Positions 6,862 to 15,906 of a stretch of DNA of 64,000 bases are shown in pieces. Below the pieces are notes generated by a model that saw only the letters and a program-made list of their open reading frames with translations, had not been told where the DNA came from and did no database searches. The position numbers were made by a program, and so were the translations under genes. Within the stretch, counting starts at the first letter, position 1. Every line of letters begins with the position of its first letter. Source of the stretch: Flavobacteriaceae bacterium (lineage in GTDB: Bacteria > Bacteroidota > Bacteroidia > Flavobacteriales > Flavobacteriaceae); assembly GCA_027082925.1 (NCBI GenBank), contig JALWTD010000013.1:1-64000 (forward strand). The letters are read 5' to 3'.

Positions 6862-7806
6862 TTAATTTATCTCTATTTTAGGCAAAAAAACCTCAGCCAT
6901 CATACATCTAACACTTCCTCCTCCACATGCTTCAATAGTAGGTATTGGGCTAGACACTATTTCGCAATACTTACTTATTGTTTGTTTTTGTTTTTCTGTT
7001 AAACTTGTACATGCTGCTTCAGACATCACTAAAATAGCTTTTGTACTTCCTTTTAGTTGAAGCATATTACCTGCAAAATTTGCTACTTGTTCTTCTGAAA
7101 TAGATATAATCTCTTTTCCGTCACCTTTTAAATGTTGAATTACATTTTTACGTTCTTTTTTATCGCCAATGGCATCCAAACAAATAATTGCAAATTCTTC
7201 AGCTACACACATCATCACATTTGTATGGTATATTGGAAGTCTTTTATTATCAACTGTTTGGTATGCATTAAAAATAACAGGTGTATATTCAAAATCTTCA
7301 CAAAACTCAATAACTAGCTCTTCATGTGTTCTATCAGATAAAATACAATATGCTTTTTTATAAACTCTATCTAATACTAAACTTCCTGTACCTTCTAAAA
7401 AATAGCCTTCATCTTCTGCCGAAGTATAATCAATTACGTTTTGTATTTCAAAGTGATGTTTTTCTAATGTCGCTAATATATCTTCTCTGCGTTCTGCGCG
7501 TCGGTTTTCTGCAAACATTGGATACAGTGCCACATCTCCATTTTGATGAAAGGAAATCCAATTATTTGGGAAATGAGCATCGGGTGTTGAGGGTAATTTG
7601 GTGTCGTTTACTACAATTACCTGAACTCCGTGTTGTTTTAGTTTGCGTACCAAAGTATCAAATTCTTGTAGTGCTCTAAATTGTATAGATTCCGAAGTGA
7701 GGTTTAGCGATTTTTTTTGATAAAAATTATTTACCTCTGTTTGCTCGTTGCTTCTTACCCTATTTGGGCGAATCATTAAAATAGTATTTGTTGATTGTTG
7801 TGTCAC
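6862..7806 (-). CDS. ctlX: Citrulline hydrolase-like amidinotransferase-fold enzyme (CtlX type)
   Basis: An arginine deiminase-superfamily protein (pentein fold) resembling flavobacterial CtlX, also called DDAH-like. Key segments are NTILMIRPNRVR near the N-terminus, FPNNWISFH, the substrate-site EGTGSLVLDR, the His motif YHTNVMMCV and the C-terminal EACGGGSVRCMMAEVF with the catalytic Cys region. The family converts citrulline-type substrates to ornithine. I prefer a GTG start at 7806 (314 residues), 4 nt after the arginase stop codon. An ATG at 7833 would overlap arginase by 23 bp and add residues that homologues, as I remember them, lack. Confidence 0.82.
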   Translation of the reverse strand: MTQQSTNTILMIRPNRVRSNEQTEVNNFYQKKSLNLTSESIQFRALQEFDTLVRKLKQHGVQVIVVNDTKLPSTPDAHFPNNWISFHQNGDVALYPMFAENRRAERREDILATLEKHHFEIQNVIDYTSAEDEGYFLEGTGSLVLDRVYKKAYCILSDRTHEELVIEFCEDFEYTPVIFNAYQTVDNKRLPIYHTNVMMCVAEEFAIICLDAIGDKKERKNVIQHLKGDGKEIISISEEQVANFAGNMLQLKGSTKAILVMSEAACTSLTEKQKQTISKYCEIVSSPIPTIEACGGGSVRCMMAEVFLPKIEIN

Positions 7807-7810
7807 GTAA

Positions 7811-8767
7811 TTACAATCTATTAATGATAGCATTTGTTGTTACTTTTAGAACATCAAAAGCTGTTTCGGCCATTACATTCCCTTTATTATCGAGTGTTGG
7901 GTTTACTTCAACAACCTCAAAACACACTACTTTATCTGTATTTACAAAAGCTTTAATAATAGTTTCTATTTCATGTTGATCAAATCCTTTTGAAACAGGT
8001 GTTCCTGTTCCTTTTGAAATTAAATCACAATCCATACTATCAACATCAAACGAAATGTATATAATCTCGCAATTATCTAATTTTTCAATAGCTTCATTCA
8101 AACAAACATCGTAACCTCTATAACGCATTTCAGATACGGTGTAGTTTCTAATGTTATTTTGCTTAATTGCAAATTCTTCCGGAGCTTCTGTATCTCTTAC
8201 GCCAAAATAAATAACATCTTCATGCAACACTTTTGGACCTTTAATTCCTATGTTTTTCATTTTATCCCAAAACACTTCTGTTTCTGGAATTACGTTATTT
8301 ATTTTATATTCTAAATTATCGTCGTTTAAGGCTGCTGCTAAAGGCATTCCGTGTATATTTCCTGAAGGAGAAGTATATGGAGAATGAATGTCGGCATGTG
8401 CATCAATCCAAATAACGCCTAAACGTTTATTAGGGTAAGCTGCTTTAATTCCACTTATTGTTCCTAAAGCAGATGAGTGGTCTCCAGATAAAACGATAGG
8501 AAATTTATTATTTGTCAGGTTTTTGGTAATACTGTTACAAAGTCTTGTACACACTCTATATACACTTCCTATTCGCTTTGCAAAGGAGTTATTCTCTTTA
8601 TCGTAAATGGTTTCATTTTCTGTTTCAATATCTTCAAAAGGATAGCAATTAAAATAATCGTCGTTTTTATTTATTGCTGCTATTTCTATGGCGTCAACTC
8701 CCATATCAGAGCCTCTTGTTCCTGCTCCTAAATCTGATCTATTTTTTATTAGCTTTATTGTTTTCAT
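7811..8767 (-). CDS. rocF: Arginase family protein
   Basis: A 318-residue ureohydrolase-fold enzyme with all the manganese-binding signatures: SGDHSSALG, WIDAHADIHSP, the SGNIHGMPLA substrate loop and SFDVDSMD near the C-terminal third, followed by EVVEVNP. The predicted reaction is arginine to ornithine plus urea. Formimidoylglutamase is a possible alternative, but the SFDVDSMDCD region and the neighbouring CtlX gene favour arginase. It is the first gene of a minus-strand unit with ctlX and the Rrf2 gene, downstream of the gltA terminator. Confidence 0.88.
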   Translation of the reverse strand: MKTIKLIKNRSDLGAGTRGSDMGVDAIEIAAINKNDDYFNCYPFEDIETENETIYDKENNSFAKRIGSVYRVCTRLCNSITKNLTNNKFPIVLSGDHSSALGTISGIKAAYPNKRLGVIWIDAHADIHSPYTSPSGNIHGMPLAAALNDDNLEYKINNVIPETEVFWDKMKNIGIKGPKVLHEDVIYFGVRDTEAPEEFAIKQNNIRNYTVSEMRYRGYDVCLNEAIEKLDNCEIIYISFDVDSMDCDLISKGTGTPVSKGFDQHEIETIIKAFVNTDKVVCFEVVEVNPTLDNKGNVMAETAFDVLKVTTNAIINRL

Positions 8768-8781
8768 AAAGTTGATTTATA

Positions 8782-8789
8782 CAAAAATA
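8782..8789 (-). promoter_or_regulatory. -7 box TATTTTTG upstream of arginase gene
   Basis: On the minus strand TATTTTTG matches TAnnTTTG and lies 15 bp before the arginase ATG, downstream of the gltA terminator. I see no TTG at the expected -33 distance, so only the -7 half is supported. Confidence 0.4.
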
Positions 8790-8814
8790 CGTTTTGTAAT
8801 TTAATAAAGATTTA

Positions 8815-8845
8815 ATTAAAAAAGACTGTCCGTTTAGACAGTCTT
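8815..8845 (-). terminator. Terminator after gltA
   Basis: AAGACTGTC and GACAGTCTT (8822-8830 with 8837-8845) form a 9-bp stem with a 6-nt loop. On the minus strand the stem is followed by a T run (complement of 8818-8823). It separates gltA from the arginase unit. Confidence 0.88.
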
Positions 8846-8860
8846 AAATTTATATAGCTT

Positions 8861-10147
8861 TTATCTTTTTTCAAAAGGAATAAATGTGCGTAATGACTCG
8901 CCAATATATAACTGTCGAGGACGCCCAATTGGCTCTCTGTTTTCGCGCATTTCTTTCCATTGAGCAATCCAACCCGGTAAACGTCCAATGGCAAACATAA
9001 CTGTAAACATTTCAACAGGAATACCTAAAGCTCTATATATTATTCCAGAATAAAAATCTACGTTTGGATATAATTTACGTTTTGCAAAATACTCATCTTT
9101 AAGTGCTACTTCTTCTAAATGTTTTGCAATGTCTAAAACAGGATCGTTTAAATTTAAATCATCAAATAAATCGTCACACGCTTTTTTAATGATACGAGCT
9201 CTAGGGTCGAAGTTTTTATACACTCTATGTCCAAATCCCATTAATCGGAAAGGGTCATTTTTATCTTTTGCTTTTGCGATGTATCTTTCAACATCTCCTC
9301 CATCTTGTCGAATTGCTTCTAACATTTCTAGCACCGCTTGGTTTGCTCCTCCGTGAAGAGGTCCCCATAAAGCTGATACTCCAGCAGAAACAGATGCAAA
9401 TAATCCGGCTTCTGATGATCCTACAATTCTAACGGTTGATGTAGAGCAATTTTGCTCGTGGTCTTCGTGTAATATTAATAGTTCATCTAATGCTTTTACT
9501 GCTATTGGATTAATTTTATATTCTTCGGTAGGAATTCTAAACATCATTTGCATAATGTTAGAAACATAATCTAATGAGTTGTTTGCATAGTTTAAAGGAA
9601 GTCCTTTATTTCTTCTATGTGCCCAAGATGCTAAAACTGGGAATTTTCCTAATATTTTAACAATGGCATTGTACATTTCTTCTTCTGAGTGTACATTTAC
9701 AACATTAGGTTGAAATGCGGTTAAAGCACTTGTTAATGAAGAAAGCATACCCATTGGATGAGCAGACTTAGGAAAACCATCAATAATGTTTTTCATTTCT
9801 TCATTTACCATAGCGTTTGCCTTAATATCATTTTCAAACTTTTTAAACTGCGCTTTGGTTGGTAGTTCTCCAAATATTATTAAGTATGCCACTTCTAAAA
9901 AGTTAGCCTTTTTGGTAAGCTCTTCTATTGCATACCCTCTATATCTTAAAATTCCTTTTTCACCATCAAGAAATGTAATTTTACTTGTACAAGACCCCGT
10001 GTTTTTAAATCCCGGATCTAGAGTAATTGCACCTCCTGTTACTGCGCGTAATGTTTTAATATCTATGGCAATTTCATTTTCTGTTCCTCTTATCACAGGA
10101 AATTCGAAAGATTCCCCATTGATTTCTAATTTTGCTATATCTGACAT
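8861..10147 (-). CDS. gltA: Citrate synthase, bacterial hexameric type
   Basis: A 428-residue citrate synthase of the Gram-negative GltA type, first enzyme of the TCA cycle (acetyl-CoA plus oxaloacetate to citrate). The catalytic triad is visible: His265 in GPLHGGANQ, His307 in GFGHRVYKNFDPR and Asp364 in PNVDFYSGI. The N-terminal beta domain (LEINGESFEFPVIRGTE) is typical of the longer bacterial form, which in enterobacteria is NADH-regulated. It is followed by its own terminator. A second, differently built citrate synthase gene lies 154 bp upstream. Confidence 0.96.
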   Translation of the reverse strand: MSDIAKLEINGESFEFPVIRGTENEIAIDIKTLRAVTGGAITLDPGFKNTGSCTSKITFLDGEKGILRYRGYAIEELTKKANFLEVAYLIIFGELPTKAQFKKFENDIKANAMVNEEMKNIIDGFPKSAHPMGMLSSLTSALTAFQPNVVNVHSEEEMYNAIVKILGKFPVLASWAHRRNKGLPLNYANNSLDYVSNIMQMMFRIPTEEYKINPIAVKALDELLILHEDHEQNCSTSTVRIVGSSEAGLFASVSAGVSALWGPLHGGANQAVLEMLEAIRQDGGDVERYIAKAKDKNDPFRLMGFGHRVYKNFDPRARIIKKACDDLFDDLNLNDPVLDIAKHLEEVALKDEYFAKRKLYPNVDFYSGIIYRALGIPVEMFTVMFAIGRLPGWIAQWKEMRENREPIGRPRQLYIGESLRTFIPFEKR

Positions 10148-10193
10148 ATTCTAAATTTGTATTACTTCTATTAATTTTGCTTTAAAAGCAGAA

Positions 10194-10201
10194 CAAATTT
10201 A
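10194..10201 (-). promoter_or_regulatory. gltA: -7 box TAAATTTG upstream of gltA
   Basis: On the minus strand TAAATTTG, a full match to TAnnTTTG, lies 46 bp before the gltA start and after the terminator of the upstream citrate synthase. No clear TTG is seen at the -33 position. Confidence 0.4.
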
Positions 10202-10250
10202 CAAAATATAAACGTGCCTTAAAAGTTTTATTTTACAGTGGGTTTAACAA

Positions 10251-10281
10251 AAAAAACTCACAAATAAATAGTGAGTTTTTT
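10251..10281 (-). terminator. Terminator after second citrate synthase gene
   Basis: AAAAAACTCAC (10251-10261) and GTGAGTTTTTT (10271-10281) pair over 11 bp across a 9-nt loop. Read on the minus strand, it ends in a T run 20 bp after the stop codon of the 10302-11609 gene. Confidence 0.85.
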
Positions 10282-10301
10282 AAGGTATTTATATTGTTTT
10301 A

Positions 10302-11609
10302 TTATTTTATTCCTACCATTTTTTCAAGCATATCTGTGGTAATAGATTTTGGTCTTTCAAGTGAATATCCTAAAGCTCTATCCCAAATAATATTTGACAA
10401 TACTCCAAGTGATCTTCCTATTGCAAATAATACTGTGTAAAAATCGTATTGAGTTACTCCATAATGCCATTGTACTACACCTGATTGTGCATCTACATTT
10501 GGCCATGGGTTTTTAGCTTTACCATGTTCTTTTAAAATATCTGGCACTACTTTATAAAGTGCATCTACGTACTTAAATAAATCGTCATCTGGTAAGTGTT
10601 TTAAACAAAACTCTCTTTGAACAGAATATCTTGGATCTGTTTTACGAAGCACTGCGTGTCCGTAACCCGGTATTACCTGTCCGCTATTCAAGGTATCCCA
10701 CACATATTTTTTCATTTCTTCTTCTGAAGGTAATTTGCCATTCATTTGATCTCTTAAACCTTGTAACCAACGAAGAACTTCTTGATTTGCCAATCCGTGT
10801 AATGGTCCTGCCAACCCGTTAATCATTGCTGATGTTGCATAGTATACATCTGAAAGCGAACTTGCTACTAAGTGACCGGTATGTGCGCTCACATTTCCAC
10901 TCTCGTGATCGGCATGAATAATAAAGTACATTCTAGATACATCATCATAAGGTTGATTTTTTCCCATCATATAAGCAAAATTCCCACCTAAATCAAGTGT
11001 TGGATTAGGGTTTGTATGTCCTTTTTCAGGATGGTATAATTTATTATAAATGTACGCTCCTATCAAAGGCATTTTTGCTATAAGGTTTGTAGCATCTTCA
11101 TAAGTTGCATCCCAATAATCCATTTTACTCATTCCTTTTTTATACTTTATATTAAAATGAGATTCTCTTTCTAGGCTCATTACTGCAGCAGAAAGAATAG
11201 CCATTGGATGACTTCCACTAGGGAAAGAGTCTATAACATCCCAAACGTAGCGAGGTATAATACGTCTATTATTAAAATCTACCATTAAATCTTCTACTTC
11301 CGATAAGGTTGGTATTTCTCCTGTTAATAGTAAATAATATAGTCCTTCTACATAGGGCATCTCTGCTCCTTCAGGTTTTGGTAATTTTTCTAAAACCTCT
11401 GGTAATGTAAAGCCTCTATAACGAATTCCTTCCTGTGGATCTAAGTATGAAATGTCTGTTACCAAACTCTTTATTCCTCGCATTCCTCCTATAGCCTGAG
11501 ATACTGTTACATTGTCTATAACTTTATCTCCGTACTCTTTTAATAGTTTGGTAGTTCTTGGTCTGTGTTCTTGAATTTTTTTGTACAGTTTATCTTTTAA
11601 AGTGCTCAT
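10302..11609 (-). CDS. Citrate synthase, eukaryotic/mitochondrial-like type
   Basis: A 435-residue citrate synthase whose sequence resembles the mitochondrial Si-type enzyme more than GltA. It has the long N-terminus, the insert SERESHFNIKYKKGMSKMDYW region and the motif HADHESGNVSAHT. The catalytic residues are His271 in GPLHGLANQE, His318 in GYGHAVLRKTDPR and Asp373 in PNVDAQSG. It should catalyse the same reaction as GltA but lack the NADH-sensing N-terminal domain. It has its own promoter box and terminator, so it is expressed separately. Methylcitrate synthase activity cannot be excluded from sequence alone. Confidence 0.92.
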   Translation of the reverse strand: MSTLKDKLYKKIQEHRPRTTKLLKEYGDKVIDNVTVSQAIGGMRGIKSLVTDISYLDPQEGIRYRGFTLPEVLEKLPKPEGAEMPYVEGLYYLLLTGEIPTLSEVEDLMVDFNNRRIIPRYVWDVIDSFPSGSHPMAILSAAVMSLERESHFNIKYKKGMSKMDYWDATYEDATNLIAKMPLIGAYIYNKLYHPEKGHTNPNPTLDLGGNFAYMMGKNQPYDDVSRMYFIIHADHESGNVSAHTGHLVASSLSDVYYATSAMINGLAGPLHGLANQEVLRWLQGLRDQMNGKLPSEEEMKKYVWDTLNSGQVIPGYGHAVLRKTDPRYSVQREFCLKHLPDDDLFKYVDALYKVVPDILKEHGKAKNPWPNVDAQSGVVQWHYGVTQYDFYTVLFAIGRSLGVLSNIIWDRALGYSLERPKSITTDMLEKMVGIK

Positions 11610-11637
11610 TTTGTTTACCTTTTAATTTTATCACTAC

Positions 11638-11645
11638 CAAATTTA
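11638..11645 (-). promoter_or_regulatory. -7 box TAAATTTG upstream of second citrate synthase
   Basis: TAAATTTG on the minus strand matches TAnnTTTG exactly and lies 28 bp before the ATG at 11609, downstream of the eno terminator. A matching -33 TTG was not found. Confidence 0.45.
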
Positions 11646-11717
11646 CGACTGTATGAAGCGATTAAAACTGATATTTATCATACAGGTACCTATATGTAAC
11701 AAACGTTGCCTTAAAAA

Positions 11718-11749
11718 CAAAAGAGTCAACTTGTGGGTCGACTCTTTTG
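11718..11749 (-). terminator. Terminator after eno
   Basis: CAAAAGAGTC (11718-11727) and GACTCTTTTG (11740-11749) form a 10-bp stem. On the minus strand it is followed by TTTTTAA. It lies 22 bp after the eno stop codon. Confidence 0.85.
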
Positions 11750-11771
11750 TTTTTGCTTATGTAATGTTAAT

Positions 11772-13064
11772 TTATTTTTTAAACTTAAAAGCATTTAGTT
11801 GCGGAAAATATCCAACATCATTTAATTCTTCTTCTATTCTGAGTAATTGATTGTATTTTGCCATTCTATCGGAACGAGATGCTGATCCTGTTTTTATTTG
11901 CCCTGTATTAAGAGCTACTGCCAAATCAGCTATGGTATTATCTTCTGTTTCTCCTGAACGATGAGACATTACCGAAGTATATCCTGCGTTGTGTGCCATA
12001 TTAACAGCTGCAATAGTTTCAGATAAAGTACCTATTTGGTTCACTTTAATAAGTATTGAATTGGCAATTCCGTTTTCTATACCTCTTGATAAACGATTTA
12101 CATTTGTAACAAACAAATCATCTCCTACTAATTGAACTTTAGTTCCAATTTTATCTGTTAAATATTTCCAACCGTCCCAATCGTTTTCGTCCATTCCGTC
12201 TTCAACAGAAATAATAGGATAATTTTCAACTAATTTAGCCAAATAATCAGCCTGTTCTTCTGAAGTTCTAACAGTTCCCTTAGCACCTTCAAATTTGGTG
12301 TAATCGTATTTTCCATCAACATAAAACTCAGCTGCTGCGCAATCTAATGCAAGCATTACATCATCTCCTGCTTTATATCCTGCATTTGCAATAGCTTTTA
12401 TAATGGTATCTAAGGCATCTTCTGTACCTTCAAAATTTGGAGCAAATCCACCTTCATCACCAACTGCTGTACTTAAATTTCTATCGTGTAAAATCTTTTT
12501 TAAATGATGGAATATTTCTGTTCCCATTTGCATTGCCTGAGAAAAGTTTTTTGCTTTAACCGGCATAATCATAAATTCTTGGAATGCAATTGGAGCATCA
12601 GAATGAGAGCCTCCATTAATAATATTCATCATTGGAACAGGCAGTGTGTTAGCACTTACACCTCCAATATATCTATACAAAGGCATTTCAAGTTCATTTG
12701 CTGCCGCTTTGGCTACTGCAAGAGAAACACCTAAAATGGCATTGGCTCCTAGCTTAGATTTGTTTTCTGTACCATCTAATTGAATCATAGTTTCATCAAT
12801 TAAATTTTGTTCAAAAACAGAAAAGCCTATGAGTTCTTGTGCTATAATTTCGTTTACATTTTTTATTGCTGTTAAAACACCTTTCCCCATATAATCGGTA
12901 CCTCCGTCTCGTAGTTCTACTGCTTCATGTTCTCCTGTTGATGCTCCAGAAGGAACAGCTGCTCTGCCTAAAGTGCCATTATCTGTTATAACATCTACTT
13001 CTACAGTAGGGTTTCCTCTTGAATCGAATATTTGGCGTGCATGAACACTTAAAATCATACTCAT
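11772..13064 (-). CDS. eno: Enolase
   Basis: A 430-residue phosphopyruvate hydratase, the glycolytic enzyme that converts 2-phosphoglycerate to phosphoenolpyruvate. Family signatures are present in order: [34 protein letters not shown], the Mg-binding [25 protein letters not shown] and VGDDLFVTN, then [11 protein letters not shown] and [18 protein letters not shown]. Full length with no anomalies. It lies 102 bp after carA on the same strand. The gap has no strong terminator, so read-through from carA is possible in addition to its own start site. Confidence 0.98.
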   Translation of the reverse strand: MSMILSVHARQIFDSRGNPTVEVDVITDNGTLGRAAVPSGASTGEHEAVELRDGGTDYMGKGVLTAIKNVNEIIAQELIGFSVFEQNLIDETMIQLDGTENKSKLGANAILGVSLAVAKAAANELEMPLYRYIGGVSANTLPVPMMNIINGGSHSDAPIAFQEFMIMPVKAKNFSQAMQMGTEIFHHLKKILHDRNLSTAVGDEGGFAPNFEGTEDALDTIIKAIANAGYKAGDDVMLALDCAAAEFYVDGKYDYTKFEGAKGTVRTSEEQADYLAKLVENYPIISVEDGMDENDWDGWKYLTDKIGTKVQLVGDDLFVTNVNRLSRGIENGIANSILIKVNQIGTLSETIAAVNMAHNAGYTSVMSHRSGETEDNTIADLAVALNTGQIKTGSASRSDRMAKYNQLLRIEEELNDVGYFPQLNAFKFKK

Positions 13065-13166
13065 TTTTATTTTTTTTGCGATTATTTAATAGTGCTAAGG
13101 TACGAATTAAAGGACAATTTTTTAGGTTATTACCTCCTTTTATACGATAACGTTTTCGCCTTACAG

Positions 13167-14270
13167 TTATTTATTTTCCTTTATAATTTCTATAAATTGA
13201 TCGAATAAATATGTGGTATCATGTGGTCCCGGACAAGCTTCTGGATGAAACTGAACTGAAAAACAATTTTTGTTTTTTAATCTCATTCCGGCAAGTGTAT
13301 CATCATTCAAATGAATGTGTGTAATTTCGAGTTCGGCATGCTTCTCAACTTCAGCTCTATCAACAACAAATCCGTGATTTTGAGAGGTGATTTCTCCTTT
13401 TCCTGTAACCATATTTTTTACAGGGTGGTTAATACCTCTATGTCCGTTATGCATTTTATATGTAGAAATTCCTTTAGCTAAAGCTATTACTTGATGTCCT
13501 AAGCAAATACCAAATAATGGTAAATCTCTATTTATTATTTCTTTTGCTAACTGCTGTGCCTCTTTTAGCGGATTAGGATCTCCTGGTCCATTCGATAAAA
13601 AGTATCCGTCTGGATTAAAAGATTGCATCTCTTCAAAGGTTGTATTGTATGGAAAAACTTTAATATAACAGCCTCTATCTGCCAAGTTATTTAAAATGTT
13701 TTGCTTGATACCTAAGTCTAAGGCAGCTATTTTATAAGGTGCTGCTTTTTTACCATAAAAATAAGGTGTCTTTGTTGAAACTTTAGAAGCCAATTCTAAT
13801 CCTTTCATATTAGGAACTGTCTCAAGTTTCTTTTTTAGGGTATTTATATCTGTTTCAGTAGAAATAATAGCATTCATAGCTCCTTTATTTCTAATGTACT
13901 TTACAACAGCTCTTGTGTCAATATCTGAAATAGCAACAATGTTTTGCGATTCGAAAAAATGTTGCAAAGTATCTTGTGCATTTTTTCTAGAATAGTTAAA
14001 ACTGAAGTTTTTACAAATTAAACCTGCAATTTTTATTGAAGATGATTGGTTTTCATTCACATTTACTCCATAATTACCAATATGGGCATTTGTTGTTAGC
14101 ATTAATTGACCAAAATAAGAAGGGTCTGTAAATATTTCTTGATACCCTGTTGTTCCTGTATTAAAACATATTTCGCCAAAAGCGGTACCCTCTCTACCTA
14201 TTGATTTTCCTTCAAAATAAGTGCCATCGGCCAATAGTAGAATTGCTTTTTTTTGCTGTGTATATTTCAT
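13167..14270 (-). CDS. carA: Carbamoyl-phosphate synthase small subunit
   Basis: A 367-residue glutamine amidotransferase subunit that supplies ammonia to CarB for arginine and pyrimidine synthesis. The N-terminal CarA domain (LLADGTYFEGKSIG, FNTGTTGYQEIFTDPSY) is followed by a class I glutaminase domain with SNGPGDP, the nucleophile Cys256 in GICLGHQ and the His-Glu pair in FHPEACPGPHD. carB is not in this window. The gene lies behind the rplQ terminator and has its own -7 box, so it is probably a separate unit although it is adjacent to the ribosomal cluster. Confidence 0.97.
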   Translation of the reverse strand: MKYTQQKKAILLLADGTYFEGKSIGREGTAFGEICFNTGTTGYQEIFTDPSYFGQLMLTTNAHIGNYGVNVNENQSSSIKIAGLICKNFSFNYSRKNAQDTLQHFFESQNIVAISDIDTRAVVKYIRNKGAMNAIISTETDINTLKKKLETVPNMKGLELASKVSTKTPYFYGKKAAPYKIAALDLGIKQNILNNLADRGCYIKVFPYNTTFEEMQSFNPDGYFLSNGPGDPNPLKEAQQLAKEIINRDLPLFGICLGHQVIALAKGISTYKMHNGHRGINHPVKNMVTGKGEITSQNHGFVVDRAEVEKHAELEITHIHLNDDTLAGMRLKNKNCFSVQFHPEACPGPHDTTYLFDQFIEIIKENK

Positions 14271-14301
14271 TTGTTTCTCTTAGAAATTAATACGGTGTTT
14301 T

Positions 14302-14309
14302 CAAATATA
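14302..14309 (-). promoter_or_regulatory. carA: -7 box TATATTTG upstream of carA
   Basis: On the minus strand TATATTTG follows directly on the T run of the rplQ terminator and lies 31 bp before the carA ATG. It matches TAnnTTTG. No TTG is visible at -33. Confidence 0.45.
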
Positions 14310-14312
14310 AAA

Positions 14313-14343
14313 AAAAGGATAAACTAAAATAGCTTATCCTTTT
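14313..14343 (-). terminator. Terminator of the ribosomal protein operon
   Basis: AAAAGGATAA (14313-14322) pairs with TTATCCTTTT (14334-14343). On the minus strand the stem is followed by a run of eight T. It lies 21 bp after rplQ and is the natural end of the long str-S10-spc-alpha unit. Confidence 0.9.
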
Positions 14344-14364
14344 AAAATTATTAATGTAGTATCA

Positions 14365-14853
14365 TTAATTATTGTCTTTATCTTCAGCTTTTTCAGCAGT
14401 GACTTCAGCTTTTGAATCAACAGTTTCGGTAGTCTTTTTAGACTTTCCTCTACGCGTAGATTTCTTTTTCTTCTTACCGTTAGGGTTGTATATTTCGTTG
14501 TAATCAACAAGTTCTACCATTGCCATAGGAGCGTTATCTCCTTGACGGTTTCCTAACTTGATAATACGTACATATCCTCCTGGTCTGTCAGCTACTTTTA
14601 CTGATACTTCTTTAAACAATTCTGTTACAGCATATTTACTTTTTAAATAGCTAAATATGACTCTACGGTTGTGTGTAGTATCATTTTTAGATTTTGTAAT
14701 TAGTGGCTCAACAAATTGACGCAACGCTTTAGCTTTAGCTACTGTTGTATTAATACGTTTGTGTTCAATCAAAGAGCAAGCCATGTTGGCTAACATAGCT
14801 TTTCTATGTGCTGTTTTTCTACCTAAGTGATTAAATTTCTTTCCGTGTCTCAT
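14365..14853 (-). CDS. rplQ: Ribosomal protein bL17 with charged C-terminal tail
   Basis: bL17 of the large subunit: [34 protein letters not shown] is the canonical start, and the fold ends near residue 122 ([14 protein letters not shown]). Residues 125-162 are an extra tail, first Lys/Arg-rich ([14 protein letters not shown]) and then Glu/Asp-rich, which is not part of the core fold. Tails of this kind are common in Bacteroidota L17 as I know the family. It is the last gene of the operon, 38 bp after rpoA. Confidence 0.97.
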   Translation of the reverse strand: MRHGKKFNHLGRKTAHRKAMLANMACSLIEHKRINTTVAKAKALRQFVEPLITKSKNDTTHNRRVIFSYLKSKYAVTELFKEVSVKVADRPGGYVRIIKLGNRQGDNAPMAMVELVDYNEIYNPNGKKKKKSTRRGKSKKTTETVDSKAEVTAEKAEDKDNN

Positions 14854-14891
14854 TTTCTATATCTTGTCTTAATTAAAACCTAAGTTTTAAA

Positions 14892-15884
14892 TTAATCTTT
14901 ATCTAATTTATACTTACTTAAATCCATTCCAAAGCTCAAACCTTTATTGTGAACTAGTTCGTCTAGCTCTGTTAAAGATTTTTTTCCAAAGTTACGGAAC
15001 TTCATCAGGTCATTTTTATTAAATGCTACCAAATCACCTAGCGTATCAACTTCAGCAGCTTTTAAGCAGTTAAGTGCTCTAACAGATAAGTCCATATCTA
15101 CTAATTTTGTTTTAAGCAACTGTCTCATATGTAATGATTCTTCATCATATGTTTCAGTTTGAGCTATTTCATCAGCTTCAAGAGTAATTCGTTCATCAGA
15201 GAACAGCATGAAGTGGTGAATTAGAATTTTAGCAGCTTCGGTTAAAGCATCTTTAGGAGCGATAGATCCGTCTGTAGTAATATCAAAAACTAACTTTTCG
15301 TAATCTGTTTTTTGTTCTACACGAAAATTTTCAACAGCATATTTTACATTTTTGATAGGTGTAAAAATAGAGTCTGTGAAAATAGTTCCTAAAGCAACTC
15401 CTGATTTTTTATTTTCTTCAGCAGGTACAAAACCTCTTCCTTTTTCAATGGTAATTGCAAAGTCTAATGAAACTGATTTTTCCATATTACAAATTACCAA
15501 ATCGTGATTTAACACTTGGAATCCTGAGATGTATTTTTGTAAATCTCCTGCAGTAAGTTGTTCTTGATTTGAAATAGAAACGTTTACTGTTTCTTTGTCT
15601 GAATCTTCAATTTGTTTCTTAAAGCGTACTTGCTTTAAGTTTAAAATAATTTCAGTTACATCCTCAACAACTCCTTTAATTGTAGAAAATTCGTGTTCAA
15701 TACCTTCAATACGAAGTGATGTAATTGCAAAACCCTCTAACGAAGATAGTAATACTCTTCTCAAAGCATTTCCTACAGTTAAACCAAATCCTGGTTCTAA
15801 CGGTCTAAACTCGAATCTACCTTGAAAATCGGTAGAATCAATCATTATTACTTTATCGGGCTTTTGAAAGTTTAAAATTGCCAT
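14892..15884 (-). CDS. rpoA: RNA polymerase alpha subunit
   Basis: A 330-residue alpha subunit. The N-terminal dimerisation domain ([32 protein letters not shown]) spans about residues 20-235. After a linker, the C-terminal DNA-binding domain ([28 protein letters not shown], then [13 protein letters not shown]) follows. It is downstream of rpsD with 22 bp between them, the usual alpha-operon order, so polymerase and ribosome synthesis are coupled. Confidence 0.98.
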   Translation of the reverse strand: MAILNFQKPDKVIMIDSTDFQGRFEFRPLEPGFGLTVGNALRRVLLSSLEGFAITSLRIEGIEHEFSTIKGVVEDVTEIILNLKQVRFKKQIEDSDKETVNVSISNQEQLTAGDLQKYISGFQVLNHDLVICNMEKSVSLDFAITIEKGRGFVPAEENKKSGVALGTIFTDSIFTPIKNVKYAVENFRVEQKTDYEKLVFDITTDGSIAPKDALTEAAKILIHHFMLFSDERITLEADEIAQTETYDEESLHMRQLLKTKLVDMDLSVRALNCLKAAEVDTLGDLVAFNKNDLMKFRNFGKKSLTELDELVHNKGLSFGMDLSKYKLDKD

Positions 15885-15906
15885 AATTGAATTGGTATCT
15901 TTAAAA

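Noticed and set aside
7326-7679. 117-codon plus-strand frame opposite ctlX
   Set aside because: It lies wholly within the conserved enzyme gene, is composed of low-quality hydrophobic runs and has no start-site context.
13110-13150. GGAGG-like Shine-Dalgarno motif in the carA-eno gap
   Set aside because: It is more than 50 bp from the eno start, and Shine-Dalgarno use is not expected in this phylum.
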